Origin: Falcatimonas sp. MSJ-15
Lineage (GTDB): Bacteria > Bacillota > Clostridia > Lachnospirales > Lachnospiraceae
Assembly (NCBI RefSeq): GCF_018918265.1
Contig: NZ_JAHLQC010000009.1
Span: 94,613-158,612 of the forward strand
DNA: 64,000 nucleotides
Direction: 5' to 3'
Positions within the stretch are counted from its first letter, which is position 1, and each line of letters opens with the position of its first letter. Below the pieces are notes generated by a model. That model made no database searches. It worked only from the letters and a program-made list of their open reading frames with translations, and was not told where the DNA came from. The position numbers were made by a program, and so were the translations under genes. Positions 52,905 to 61,867 of this stretch are shown piece after piece.

Positions 52905-54491
52905 ATGAAGAGAAAACAATTATTAAGCGCAGCACTTGCAATGGTATTAGGTATTTCAACACTTGCAGGATGTTCAGACAAAAAAGAAACTAACAACGAT
53001 GCACCTGCAGACAACAAAGCAAATGAAGAATCAAAAGCAGATGGGGATAGTGCTGATGGTCTTCCAGCTATGACAACTGATAACATTACTCTTACATATA
53101 TGCACTTTGATAATGAAGAGCTTGTTAATTCTGTAGCAGAAGCATTCATGGAAGCATATCCAAATATTACTGTAAAAACAGAAGCTTATGCAGCAGATGG
53201 AGAATATAACAATACATTATTAAATCTTGTTCAGTCAGGTCAGACACCAGACTGTATGATGATTCTTGGTAACTGTGATTTTGCACTTTCTAATGCAATT
53301 CTTGGAGATATGACAGAGTATTGGGAGAACGATCCTGAGAATGAGAATATTCTTCCAACAATTAATTCAGCAAAACTTGGATATTATGGAACAGATAAGA
53401 AGTTAGCAACTCCTATTAAGTTCTTCCCAGATGCAATCTACTGTGATCTTAACGTACTTGAGACATTAAACCTTGAAGCACCAAGTACAAGCTGGTCATG
53501 GGATGAGATGATTGATTCATTCAAGGCAGCTACTAATACAGATGCAGGAACATATGGATTCAACCAGTTCCATTCAATAATTACATATTGTCCGGTTGCA
53601 AGTGATAAGAATTGTATTGGTGAATTCGGATGGGATGGCAAACAGTACAACATGGATTCATGGGCAAAAGGTGTTAACCAGTGGGCTGAACTTGTAAATG
53701 GTAAATATCATGCACCATTTGGTGATACAGATGAGATGGAAGCATGGACAGGCGACAGAACAATGTGGGCTGCATATACAGGTAAACTTGGATATCAGCT
53801 TGATGCATGGTGGACATATCTTAACTTATTCGATACACCAGAATATAGACAAAGAGGTATGGAATGGGTACCTTATACAACACCAATCGGTGAAAGCGGA
53901 TATACATTCGGTGTACTTGACTTTGGTGGTATCTCATCATTAACAGAACATCCAAGAGAAGCATACGAACTCCTTAAATGGATGGGCTGGGGTGTAGACG
54001 GCTGGAAAGCAAAACTTAAAGCATACCAGGATACAACAACATATGCTGAGAACCCACTTTACAGACAGGCAATGCCATGTCCAATCACAACAGATGCAGA
54101 CATCTGGGAAGAATTCCAGCAGAGCTTCTATCCAACAGCTAAGACAAGAAAATATGACTCAGTAAATGATCCAGTTAACAATGAAGCACTTGTAACAGCT
54201 GATGAAGATACTAAGTATGGTAAATACTTCGATGACTTCTTTGCAAACTGTAAGAATGCAATTCCATTCGGTGACTGTCAGATTCCTGGATTCTCAAGCT
54301 TCTTATCAACATCATATTTCGCAGTTGGTGATACACTTGGTGTAGAAGATCAGGTAAGACTTGAAGGCAAGAATGCTAATGACTTTGTAGATGAACTTGA
54401 ACAAAAAGGTGTAGAAGCTAACAAAGAAGCACTTGAGGCAGCAAAAGAAGCATATTCAATGATTGGTATTGAACTTAATATTGGTGAATAA
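52905..54491 (+). CDS. Sugar-binding lipoprotein (SBP family 1), second system
   Basis: The start at 52905 (MKRKQLLSAALAMVLGISTLAGC) follows GGAGGT; an ATG at 52890 is upstream of the signal. 528 residues, lipobox TLAGC, acidic linker, then an extracellular binding fold (NITLTYMHFDNEELVNSVAEAF, QSGQTPDCMMILGNCDF). The many Trp residues in the cleft region (TSWSWDEM, WEWMGWGVDGW-like) fit oligosaccharide binding. Last of the second transporter set. Confidence 0.85.
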   Translation: MKRKQLLSAALAMVLGISTLAGCSDKKETNNDAPADNKANEESKADGDSADGLPAMTTDNITLTYMHFDNEELVNSVAEAFMEAYPNITVKTEAYAADGEYNNTLLNLVQSGQTPDCMMILGNCDFALSNAILGDMTEYWENDPENENILPTINSAKLGYYGTDKKLATPIKFFPDAIYCDLNVLETLNLEAPSTSWSWDEMIDSFKAATNTDAGTYGFNQFHSIITYCPVASDKNCIGEFGWDGKQYNMDSWAKGVNQWAELVNGKYHAPFGDTDEMEAWTGDRTMWAAYTGKLGYQLDAWWTYLNLFDTPEYRQRGMEWVPYTTPIGESGYTFGVLDFGGISSLTEHPREAYELLKWMGWGVDGWKAKLKAYQDTTTYAENPLYRQAMPCPITTDADIWEEFQQSFYPTAKTRKYDSVNDPVNNEALVTADEDTKYGKYFDDFFANCKNAIPFGDCQIPGFSSFLSTSYFAVGDTLGVEDQVRLEGKNANDFVDELEQKGVEANKEALEAAKEAYSMIGIELNIGE

Positions 54492-54551
54492 TTAGAAGTT
54501 ATTATTGAGTGACACGATCTGATTTACTTCTTAATATGTAGAATATCTTCT

Positions 54552-54800
54552 AAATAGATGCAGAGTATGTGTAGAATATCAGATGCATGATATGAATGTG
54601 ATATGTGTAATATCAGAGGCATGATATGAATGTGATATGTGTAATATCAGAGGCATGATATGAATGTGATATGTGTAGTATCAGATACATGGCATAAATG
54701 TGATATATGTAGTATCGAATGCATGGTATAAATGTGATATATGTAGTATCGAATGCATGGTATAAATGTGATATATGTAGTATCAGATGCATAGTATTTT
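54552..54800. repeat. 34-bp tandem repeat array
   Basis: Units begin exactly 34 bp apart at 54586, 54620, 54654, 54688, 54722 and 54756, with degenerate ones before (54552) and after (54790). Each has catgRtatRaatgtgatat then gtgtaatatc-type sequence. Two unit subtypes are block-wise ordered: the first three are alike, the last three alike. Confidence 0.88.
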
Positions 54801-54819
54801 GGAAGATATATATAGCATA

Positions 54820-54864
54820 AGCAGGGGAGAGTACCTACAGAACGGTACTCTTCCCTGTTTTATA
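54820..54864 (+). terminator. Intrinsic terminator of the transporter operon
   Basis: AAGCAGGGGAGAGTACC pairs with GGTACTCTTCCCTGTTT (G-U pairs) around TACAGAAC, then TTATATT. Confidence 0.88.
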
Positions 54865-54882
54865 TTATAGAAGTCCTTACTC

Positions 54883-54996
54883 AAACAGACTTATACCTGT
54901 ATTCTAAAACCTATGGAATATTCATATGGTGTACGATTACAGGCTAAACTTGGCAGTAAGAACCCCACAGGCTTGCCAGTAGGAGTAGTCAGATAG
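54883..54996 (+). pseudogene. Possible 3' remnant of an IS200/IS605-type tnpB
   Basis: A short open frame ends LGSKNPTGLPVGVVR and stop. The DNA aagaaccccac...aggagtagtca resembles the right-end hairpin (CCCCAC/GTGGGG, then AGTAGTCA) that overlaps tnpB ends and forms the guide-RNA scaffold, with the stem partly decayed. No other part of the element remains. The call rests on resemblance recalled from memory. Confidence 0.35.
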
Positions 54997-55116
54997 ATAT
55001 ACTAAGGCTTATATATAATGATTTTGATGATAAGAACGAATATTTGATTTAGATTCAATTTAGTAATTCTATTAATGTCAGTTACTATTATAATCTAAGA
55101 AAAGTAGGTAATTAAT

Positions 55117-56760
55117 ATGATTAAAATAAACAAAACTATATTGACAGCAGCAGTACTGTTAATGACATCAATAGCATTGACAGGGTGCAACAATAAAAAT
55201 AATGATATACAGGGGGAATCATCTCAGATGGAATCAGTTAAGAATGAAAATGAAACAGAAAGACCAACACCTGCAGTCTTAAGTCAGGTAGAAACTCTTG
55301 CAGATGAAGAGGCTGTTGATGTTACATATAAAAGAGTATCAGTTCATGATCCGTCAGTAGTATATGCAGATGGACATTATTATCTCTTTGGTTCACATAT
55401 GGCCTGGGCAAAAAGTGATGATCTCATGAATTGGGAGACATTTACAATGAATATTAATGATGATTATGGAACACTTTTTGGTAAAGAATGGGCTGAATAT
55501 TGTAAGACAGATAATAATCCGGAACTTGGTGGTAATCTATGGGCACCAGATGTCATCTATAATGAAGATATGGGCAAATATTGTATGTATATGAGTGTTA
55601 ATGGAAGTGATTATAATTCAGTTATAGTGATGCTTACAGCAGATAGCATAGAAGGACCTTATGAATATGCTGGACCAGTTGTATATTCAGGATTTGGAGA
55701 GAATCACGATCCTAATCTTACAGATGTCTATAAAGTGCTTGGAGAGGGAGCAGATCTTACAAGATATCAGTCAACTACTAATACTAAACTTAATGCGATA
55801 GATCCATGTGTAAAATATGATGAAAATGGAGATCTTTGGATGTCTTTTGGTTCATGGTTTGGCGGAATATATATACTAAAACTTGATAAGACAACAGGAT
55901 TTAGAGATTATACATGTACATATGAGACAGTAGCTAATCAGTCAGATGCCTATTATGGATATAAGATTGCAGGTGGATTCACTGTATCAGGTGAAGGCTC
56001 ATATATAATTCATGAAGGCGATTATTATTATCTATTTTTATCATATGGTGGACTTACTGCTACAGGAGGGTACCAGATGAGAATATTCCGTTCAGAGAAT
56101 ATATATGGACCATATACTGATGAAGTTGGTAATTCGGCAGTATATACTAAGAATGAGAATAATCTTTTTGCCAAGAACGGAATAAGAATTATGGGCTCTT
56201 ATGAGTGGAGTGGCAGCAATGAGATGCGAGTTGCACAGGGACATAATTCAGTTATAGAGACAGAAGATGGTAAAGTATTGTGTGTATATCATTCAAGATT
56301 TGCGGATGGAATAAGTGGCAATGCTGAAGCACATCAAGTAAGAGTACAGCAGATGTTCATGAATGAAGATGGCTGGCTTATCTGTGCACCTTATGAATAT
56401 AGTGGTGAGACTATAAGCAATGAAGAATATGATATTAATGATATGACAGGTGATTATGAGTTAGTAATTCATGTACCTACATGTTATTATCAGGAGAGAG
56501 ATACATTTGGCAAATATGGATATCAAAAAGCTGTTAATATAATGCTTAATAAAGATGGTTCAGTCTCAGGTGACAAAGAAGGAACATGGACATACGAAAA
56601 AGGAACATCCAATATGAGTATTACAATCGACAAAGTGACATATACAGGTAAGTTCATTGAGATGGCTAATGAGAAGACATATAAAGGCGGCAAACATAAG
56701 TTAGTTATGACATTCTCAGCACTTGGAGATAATGTATGTGCATGGGGAAGTAAGAAGTAG
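55117..56760 (+). CDS. Extracellular GH43 arabinanase lipoprotein
   Basis: 547 residues: signal and lipobox ALTGC, linker, then the five-bladed GH43 fold. HDPSVVYADGHYYLFGSH carries the base Asp, NAIDPCVKYDENGDLWMSFGSW the pKa-modulating Asp, and VSGEGSYIIHEGDYYYLF the acid Glu. A C-terminal beta domain follows (from about 445, ITIDKVTYTGKFIEM). It is most like arabinan endo-1,5-alpha-arabinosidases. Surface-anchored, it would release oligosaccharides for the ABC importers. It is outside the main operon, beyond a terminator, and has only a weak AGGTAA site. Confidence 0.85.
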   Translation: MIKINKTILTAAVLLMTSIALTGCNNKNNDIQGESSQMESVKNENETERPTPAVLSQVETLADEEAVDVTYKRVSVHDPSVVYADGHYYLFGSHMAWAKSDDLMNWETFTMNINDDYGTLFGKEWAEYCKTDNNPELGGNLWAPDVIYNEDMGKYCMYMSVNGSDYNSVIVMLTADSIEGPYEYAGPVVYSGFGENHDPNLTDVYKVLGEGADLTRYQSTTNTKLNAIDPCVKYDENGDLWMSFGSWFGGIYILKLDKTTGFRDYTCTYETVANQSDAYYGYKIAGGFTVSGEGSYIIHEGDYYYLFLSYGGLTATGGYQMRIFRSENIYGPYTDEVGNSAVYTKNENNLFAKNGIRIMGSYEWSGSNEMRVAQGHNSVIETEDGKVLCVYHSRFADGISGNAEAHQVRVQQMFMNEDGWLICAPYEYSGETISNEEYDINDMTGDYELVIHVPTCYYQERDTFGKYGYQKAVNIMLNKDGSVSGDKEGTWTYEKGTSNMSITIDKVTYTGKFIEMANEKTYKGGKHKLVMTFSALGDNVCAWGSKK

Positions 56761-56938
56761 AAAGGATATTTTGTAAAAATCACTATATTATCTTAGCATT
56801 TCCGTTTGGTGATTATCTAATGGAAATAAAAGTATATAAGTAATAAAAGAAAAAAATAGTGATTTACTGATATTAGTATGATATACTGTAATAGAATAAA
56901 CAGATAAAATATCAAAGTGAATATCAGGAGGATGAAAA

Positions 56939-57544
56939 ATGGATATGAATATTGTATGCCTTGACCTTGAAGGTGTGTTAGTACCAGAGATATGGATTGC
57001 ATTTGCAAAAGAAAGCGGAATTCCAGAACTTACAAGAACTACAAGGGACGAACCAGATTATGACAAGTTAATGAAATGGAGACTTGGAATATTAAAAGAG
57101 CATGGTCTTGGATTAAAAGAGATCCAGGATACAATAGCTAAGATTGATCCAATTCCGGGAGCAAAAGAATTCCTTGATGAATTAAGAAGTATAACACAGG
57201 TAATTATTATAAGTGATACATTCTCACAGTTTGCAGGACCACTTATGAAGAAACTTGGTATGCCAACAATCTTCTGTAACACACTTGAAGTGGCAGAAAA
57301 TGGAGAGATTACAGGCTTTAAGATGCGAGTTGAGAATTCTAAGTATTCAACAGTTAAGGCATTACAGTCAGTAGGTTTTGAGACAATCGCAAGTGGTGAC
57401 AGTCATAATGATCTTGGAATGATAAGAGCAAGTAAGGCAGGATTCTTATTCAAGAGTACAGAACAGATTAAGAAAGATAATCCTGATCTTGAAGCATTTG
57501 AGACATACGATGAATTACTAGATGCGATTAAAAAAGCATTATAA
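56939..57544 (+). CDS. thrH: ThrH: phosphoserine phosphatase / homoserine phosphotransferase
   Basis: 201 residues beginning with the ThrH signature NIVCLDLEGVLVPEIWIAFA (HAD motif DLEG in place of DxDG), then RDEPDYDKLMKWRLGIL, IISDTFSQF and SGDSHNDLGMIR. ThrH moves phosphate from phosphoserine to homoserine and dephosphorylates phosphoserine, in the cytosol. AGGAGG lies 8 nt before the ATG. Monocistronic. Confidence 0.9.
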   Translation: MDMNIVCLDLEGVLVPEIWIAFAKESGIPELTRTTRDEPDYDKLMKWRLGILKEHGLGLKEIQDTIAKIDPIPGAKEFLDELRSITQVIIISDTFSQFAGPLMKKLGMPTIFCNTLEVAENGEITGFKMRVENSKYSTVKALQSVGFETIASGDSHNDLGMIRASKAGFLFKSTEQIKKDNPDLEAFETYDELLDAIKKAL

Positions 57545-57623
57545 TCTATAATGTATAATAAAAGAATAGTACAATAAAAGATTAAACTAAAAACATTGTA
57601 GAAAAATCAAAATACATATTATT

Positions 57624-57685
57624 AAAAGTGGTCAAAAACGTTAAGTATGGAATGAAGAGATGTTTTTGGCTACTTTTTGTTTTTA
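57624..57685 (+). terminator. Intrinsic terminator of thrH
   Basis: AAAAGTGGTCAAAAAC pairs with GTTTTTGGCTACTTTT (two G-U) around a 22-nt loop, then TGTTTTT. Confidence 0.8.
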
Positions 57686-57746
57686 TATATTTTTTCGAAA
57701 AAGGACATTTAAAAACTCATATTTTTAATTATGTCATCCATTGTTC

Positions 57747-57779
57747 AATTTAGTCATTTTAAACGCAAATGACTAAATT
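57747..57779. promoter_or_regulatory. 13-bp perfect inverted repeat before fic
   Basis: AATTTAGTCATTT (57747-57759) and AAATGACTAAATT (57767-57779) with a 7-nt spacer, ending 23 bp before the fic start codon. No T-run follows. An operator read by the winged helix of the Fic protein itself is plausible. Confidence 0.55.
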
Positions 57780-57802
57780 AAAATTGGAAATGAGGTGATT
57801 GA

Positions 57803-58852
57803 ATGAGAGACTATAACTACAGAAAAAAATGGCAAAAACTGTTAACACCAGAAATAGTTAAAAAACTTACGCTTATTAATGAATATAAAGGTGAACAGCG
57901 ACTATTTATTGAGACGCACAAAGATGAACTTAATGAACTGATGGAAATTGCCAAAGTTCAAAGTACAGAAGCTTCTAATAAAATTGAGGGCATTTCTACA
58001 GCTGATGACAGGTTGAAAAATCTTGTACAGGCGAAGACAACTCCTAGAAATCGTGATGAATCGGAAATTGCTGGATATAGAGATGTGCTTAATACGATTC
58101 ATGAAAACTATGATTATATTCCGATTAATGCTAATTATCTTTTACAACTGCATAGAGATTTGTATAAATTTCTTGGAAGTGTAGAAGGAGGAGTTTTTAA
58201 AAATTCAGACAATGTTATTCGTGAGATGGATAAAGATGGAAACGAGAAAATTCGCTTTAGACCGGTCCCAGCATGGGCAACACCAGATTCGATAGATGCT
58301 TTGTGTTTGGCATTTCGTGAAGCAAAAGGGGAAGTTGATCCGTTATTGCTTGATATGATGTTTGTTTTGGATTTTTTTAGTATTCATCCATTCAATGATG
58401 GTAATGGAAGAATTAGCAGACTACTTACATTGCTTTTACTATATCAGTCAGGTTTTATAGTTGGTAAATATATTAGTATTGAAAAGATAATAGAAGAGTC
58501 GAAAGAAACTTATTATGAAGCACTTCAGGACAGTTCTGTTAATTGGCATGAGAATGAAAACGATTATAAGCCATTTGTAAATTATATGCTTGGCGTTATT
58601 GTAAGTGCGTATAAGGAATTTGAATCGAGAGTAAAATTGCTTACAGATCCTGGAATTACTAAAACAGACCGTATTCAGGAGGTAATTAAGAATCATATTG
58701 GTCCAATTACAAAGACTGAATTAATGAATATGAATCCTGATATTAGTGATACTACGATACAGAGAACTTTGAGTGATTTGTTAAAAAATAAAAAAATAGA
58801 GAAAATTGGCGGAGGCCGTTACACAAAATATGTGTGGAAAATGGAGGAATAG
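57803..58852 (+). CDS. fic: Fic-domain AMP-transferase with C-terminal winged helix
   Basis: 349 residues. The inhibitory helix motif S-x3-E-G (S58, E62, G63) at the N-terminus marks a class II, self-inhibited Fic. The catalytic motif HPFNDGNGRISR starts at His195 and is complete. The C-terminus (about 285-349, TELMNMNPDISDTTIQRTLSDLLKNKKIEKIGGGRYTKYVW) is a winged helix. It would adenylylate a protein; the target is unknown. GAGGTGAT precedes the ATG. It ends 5 bp before hsdM, in the accessory place Fic genes often take inside type I R-M loci. Confidence 0.88.
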   Translation: MRDYNYRKKWQKLLTPEIVKKLTLINEYKGEQRLFIETHKDELNELMEIAKVQSTEASNKIEGISTADDRLKNLVQAKTTPRNRDESEIAGYRDVLNTIHENYDYIPINANYLLQLHRDLYKFLGSVEGGVFKNSDNVIREMDKDGNEKIRFRPVPAWATPDSIDALCLAFREAKGEVDPLLLDMMFVLDFFSIHPFNDGNGRISRLLTLLLLYQSGFIVGKYISIEKIIEESKETYYEALQDSSVNWHENENDYKPFVNYMLGVIVSAYKEFESRVKLLTDPGITKTDRIQEVIKNHIGPITKTELMNMNPDISDTTIQRTLSDLLKNKKIEKIGGGRYTKYVWKMEE

Positions 58853-58857
58853 ATTAG

Positions 58858-60169
58858 ATGATTACAGGTGAATTAAAAAATAAAATTGATAGTCTATGGG
58901 ATACATTTGCAGCATGAGGACTGGTTAATCCTCTTGAAGTAATTGAACAGATAACATATCTTATGTTTATTCATGATTTGGATGATTCAGATAATACGAA
59001 AGCAAAAGAAAGTGCAATGCTTGGTCTTCCATATAAGAGTATTTTTTCAGAGGAAGTAAAGATTGGCGAAAGAACTATTGAAGGCTCACAACTTAAATGG
59101 TCAGTGTTCCATGATTTTCCAGCTGATAGAATGTATTCTGTAATGCAAGAGTGGGTATTTCCATTTATTAAGGCATTACACAGTGATAAGAATAGTGCCT
59201 ATTCAAAATATATGGATGATGGTTGAAATGATGGATCCGGCAAGCGATGAAGTGATTTGTGATCCTGCTTGTGGAACATCTGGATTTTTGGTTGCATCAG
59301 GAGAATATTTAAAAGAAAAGAAAAAAGAAGAAATCTTTTTTGATAAGAAGAAGAAAGACCATTATATGAATCATATGTTTTATGGATATGATATGGATAG
59401 GACAATGCTTCGTATTGGTGCTATGAATATGATGACACATGGAATTGATAATCCATATATTGAATATAGGGATAGCTTATCAGATCAGAATCAAGATAAG
59501 GAAAAGTATTCGTTAGTATTAGCAAACCCGCCATTTAAAGGAAGTCTTGATGCAGAATCAGTATCAGGTGATCTGCTTAAAGTATGTAAGACAAAGAAAA
59601 CAGAATTATTGTTTCTTACATTATTTCTTAGAATACTTAAAGTTGGTGGACGATGTGCGTGCATTGTTCCTGATGGAGTATTGTTTGGTTCATCTAAAGC
59701 ACATAAGGATATTAGAAAGGAAATTGTTGAAAATCAAAGATTAGAGGCAGTTATTTCAATGCCTTCGGGTGTTTTTAAACCGTATGCAGGAGTTTCGACA
59801 GCTATTCTTATATTCACAAAAACAGAACATGGTGGAACTGATAATGTATGGTTCTATGATATGACAGCAGATGGATTTAGTCTTGATGATAAGCGTACTC
59901 CGATTGCAGATAATGATATACCGGATATTATAGAGAGATTCCGTAATCTAGATAAAGAAATTGAAAGAAAACGTACAGAAAAATCATTCATGGTTTCCAA
60001 AAAGGATATTGTGGATAATGACTATGATCTCAGTATCAATAAATATAAAGAAATTGAATATGTGCCTGTGGAATATCCATCAACATCAGAGATTATGGCT
60101 AATATTCGTAAAATCGAGATGGAGATTAGCGAGAATATGAATGAATTAGAAAAATTGTTAAATATATAA
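58858..60169 (+). pseudogene. hsdM: Type I restriction-modification methylase subunit HsdM, broken
   Basis: The frame opens at ATG 58858 (GGAGG before it) and reads MITGELKNKIDSLWDTFAA, then a TGA at 58915-58917 where Gly is expected, and continues to about 59220 (HDLDDSD, ADRMYSVMQEW). At 59213-59226 it jumps, with a frame change, to MVEMMDPASDEVICDPACGTSGF. The missing piece (some 60-75 residues by the family) includes the GQFRTP-type segment; short ATGATGG homology marks the junction. Motif I (DPACGTSGF) and the NPPF catalytic motif are intact downstream. HsdS and HsdR are absent; Rhs sequence begins 15 bp after the stop. Confidence 0.85.
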
Positions 60170-60185
60170 GAAAGGATATGCAAAA

Positions 60186-61385
60186 CTGATAAATTCGGAT
60201 TCGTCGGAAGCAGTCCCCGAAGCTGTCACGACCTACCAGTATGACCTTCAGGGCAGCCTGATCAGGGAGCAAAGCATAGATATCTGCAGACAGTATCTCT
60301 ACAACGACTTCCACCAGTGCATCCAGACTGATGTTATCAGGGGAAGAGAAGAAGAGGCAGAAAGACTTGTACAGCAGAATTTCTATGATGGAGAAGGCTT
60401 ACGCTTTGCCCTGATCGAGAACGGCAGCAATACCGGCTTTATCACAGACGGCTGGAATAATGTAACCGAGTTTGATGGGAACGGCAGGGTAAGGAAGAGA
60501 ATCATCCGCGGAATGGGTATCGCAGCAAGTGAGGATATCGGGGAATCTGCTGATACAGCCAATGCATTCACTTCGTCATACCATTATTACCATGGCAATG
60601 AGCGAATGGATGTGGAATATATCACAGATGAATCAGGAAATGTGGTAAACAGCTATGCTTATGATGCATTCGGAAGTATAATAAGTTCCAAAGAGACCAT
60701 TCAAAATCGGTATACTTACAATGGTGAAGCTTATGATAAGGCTGCAGAACAGTATTATCTTAGAAAACGATACTACAATCCAAAGCTCAGCCGCTTCATA
60801 CAGGAAGATGAATACCGAGGTGACGGACTGAACCTGTATGCATTCTGTGCGAACAATCCAGTGATGTATGTGGATCCGAGTGGGTATGCAAAGAAAGATA
60901 ATGTTATTAATATAATAATTATAGATAATACTGATTTTAAAGAAAGATTTCCAATATTAAGCAAAAAATATGATAAAATTTATATAGAAGGAACTGTTTA
61001 TTCAAGAGTTAGTGTAAATAGTATTGATAGAACTGTATATCAGATGAATGATATTGATTGGGATTATGTTTCATCAAATCCTATTAATACCAAAGGATTG
61101 TCGAACAGAGCACTTGCACACTTAGGTAGAGTTCCTTTTGGAACAGATGATATGTGGATAGAGTTACATCATATAACACAAAATGAACCAGGAGCGATGA
61201 TAGAAATGATGGGTAGCATGCATGATAAATATTCAAAACAACTTCATGGGTCAATAGAGTCAGGAGAAAGTTTTAGAAATGATTTGGATTTAAATGCGCA
61301 ATATGAAAAATTTCGAAGCGAATATTGGAAAAAACGTATAGAAGAAGTAGATAAAAACGAAAAAACAGGCAAATGTGCAAGATAG
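60186..61385 (+). CDS. Orphan Rhs C-terminal cassette with LHH-type nuclease toxin
   Basis: An open frame without start codon before 60513 gives YD-repeat core (TYQYDLQGSL, RYTYNGEAYDKAAEQYYLRKRYYNPKLSRFIQEDEYRGDGLNLYAFCANNP) ending in the Rhs hinge MYVDPSGY at about 60890. The following 165 residues are an AT-rich toxin tip with KGLSNRALAHLGRVP, WIELHHITQNEPGAM and SFRNDLDLN, matching the LHH group of HNH/ENDO VII nucleases. The core has higher GC and different codons (CTG, CGC, ATC) than its surroundings, a sign of transfer. The N-terminal Rhs shell is missing, so it is a silent or displaced tip unless joined by recombination. Confidence 0.8.
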   Translation: MINSDSSEAVPEAVTTYQYDLQGSLIREQSIDICRQYLYNDFHQCIQTDVIRGREEEAERLVQQNFYDGEGLRFALIENGSNTGFITDGWNNVTEFDGNGRVRKRIIRGMGIAASEDIGESADTANAFTSSYHYYHGNERMDVEYITDESGNVVNSYAYDAFGSIISSKETIQNRYTYNGEAYDKAAEQYYLRKRYYNPKLSRFIQEDEYRGDGLNLYAFCANNPVMYVDPSGYAKKDNVINIIIIDNTDFKERFPILSKKYDKIYIEGTVYSRVSVNSIDRTVYQMNDIDWDYVSSNPINTKGLSNRALAHLGRVPFGTDDMWIELHHITQNEPGAMIEMMGSMHDKYSKQLHGSIESGESFRNDLDLNAQYEKFRSEYWKKRIEEVDKNEKTGKCAR

Positions 61386-61399
61386 GAGTTAAGAAAAGT

Positions 61400-61861
61400 A
61401 TGGACACATATAAAAGATTTAGTGATTTACTTGAACAAGTATGTTTAGATGAAGGTGTGGAGCTAAATGAAATTTTTGATATGCCACAAAAGGATAACAC
61501 AAACCTTATATTACAATTTGAAAAAAAATTTGAAGTTAAATTACCAGAGGATTATAAGTTTTTTTTGTTAAAATATGGGTCTGGTGGTATGGAGAATTTT
61601 GATTATTTTGGTATTGAATCAAAGAAGTGCAATATAGATATGTGTACAGTATCTTTAATGACTTCAGAGTATCGAAAAAAAGGAATGCCTAACAACTTAG
61701 TTGTTATTGAGTATGATGGTGACTATATAACTTGTATTGATACATTGAAAGAGAACAAGGGGCAAATTGTAACATGGTCTTGGCTAGATAATGGAAAAAT
61801 TGTAGAAAAAGCAGACAATTTTGAAGAGTATTTTATTGAAAAATTAGAAGATTATGTATAA
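61400..61861 (+). CDS. SMI1/KNR4 (SUKH)-family immunity protein
   Basis: The start at 61400 follows AGGAG; an ATG at 61373 is inside the toxin gene. 153 residues with the SUKH pattern: ILQFEKKFEVKLPEDYKFFLLKYGSGG, then IEYDGDYITCIDT and a C-terminal FEEYFIEKLED helix. SUKH proteins neutralise nuclease toxins. It lies directly behind the LHH toxin, so it is its likely antidote. Confidence 0.82.
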   Translation: MDTYKRFSDLLEQVCLDEGVELNEIFDMPQKDNTNLILQFEKKFEVKLPEDYKFFLLKYGSGGMENFDYFGIESKKCNIDMCTVSLMTSEYRKKGMPNNLVVIEYDGDYITCIDTLKENKGQIVTWSWLDNGKIVEKADNFEEYFIEKLEDYV

Positions 61862-61867
61862 AAATAA

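Noticed and set aside
58915..58917. In-frame TGA read as selenocysteine in hsdM
   Set aside because: HsdM has no selenoprotein members, Gly is expected there (GGA to TGA is one change), and the gene is also broken by a deletion.
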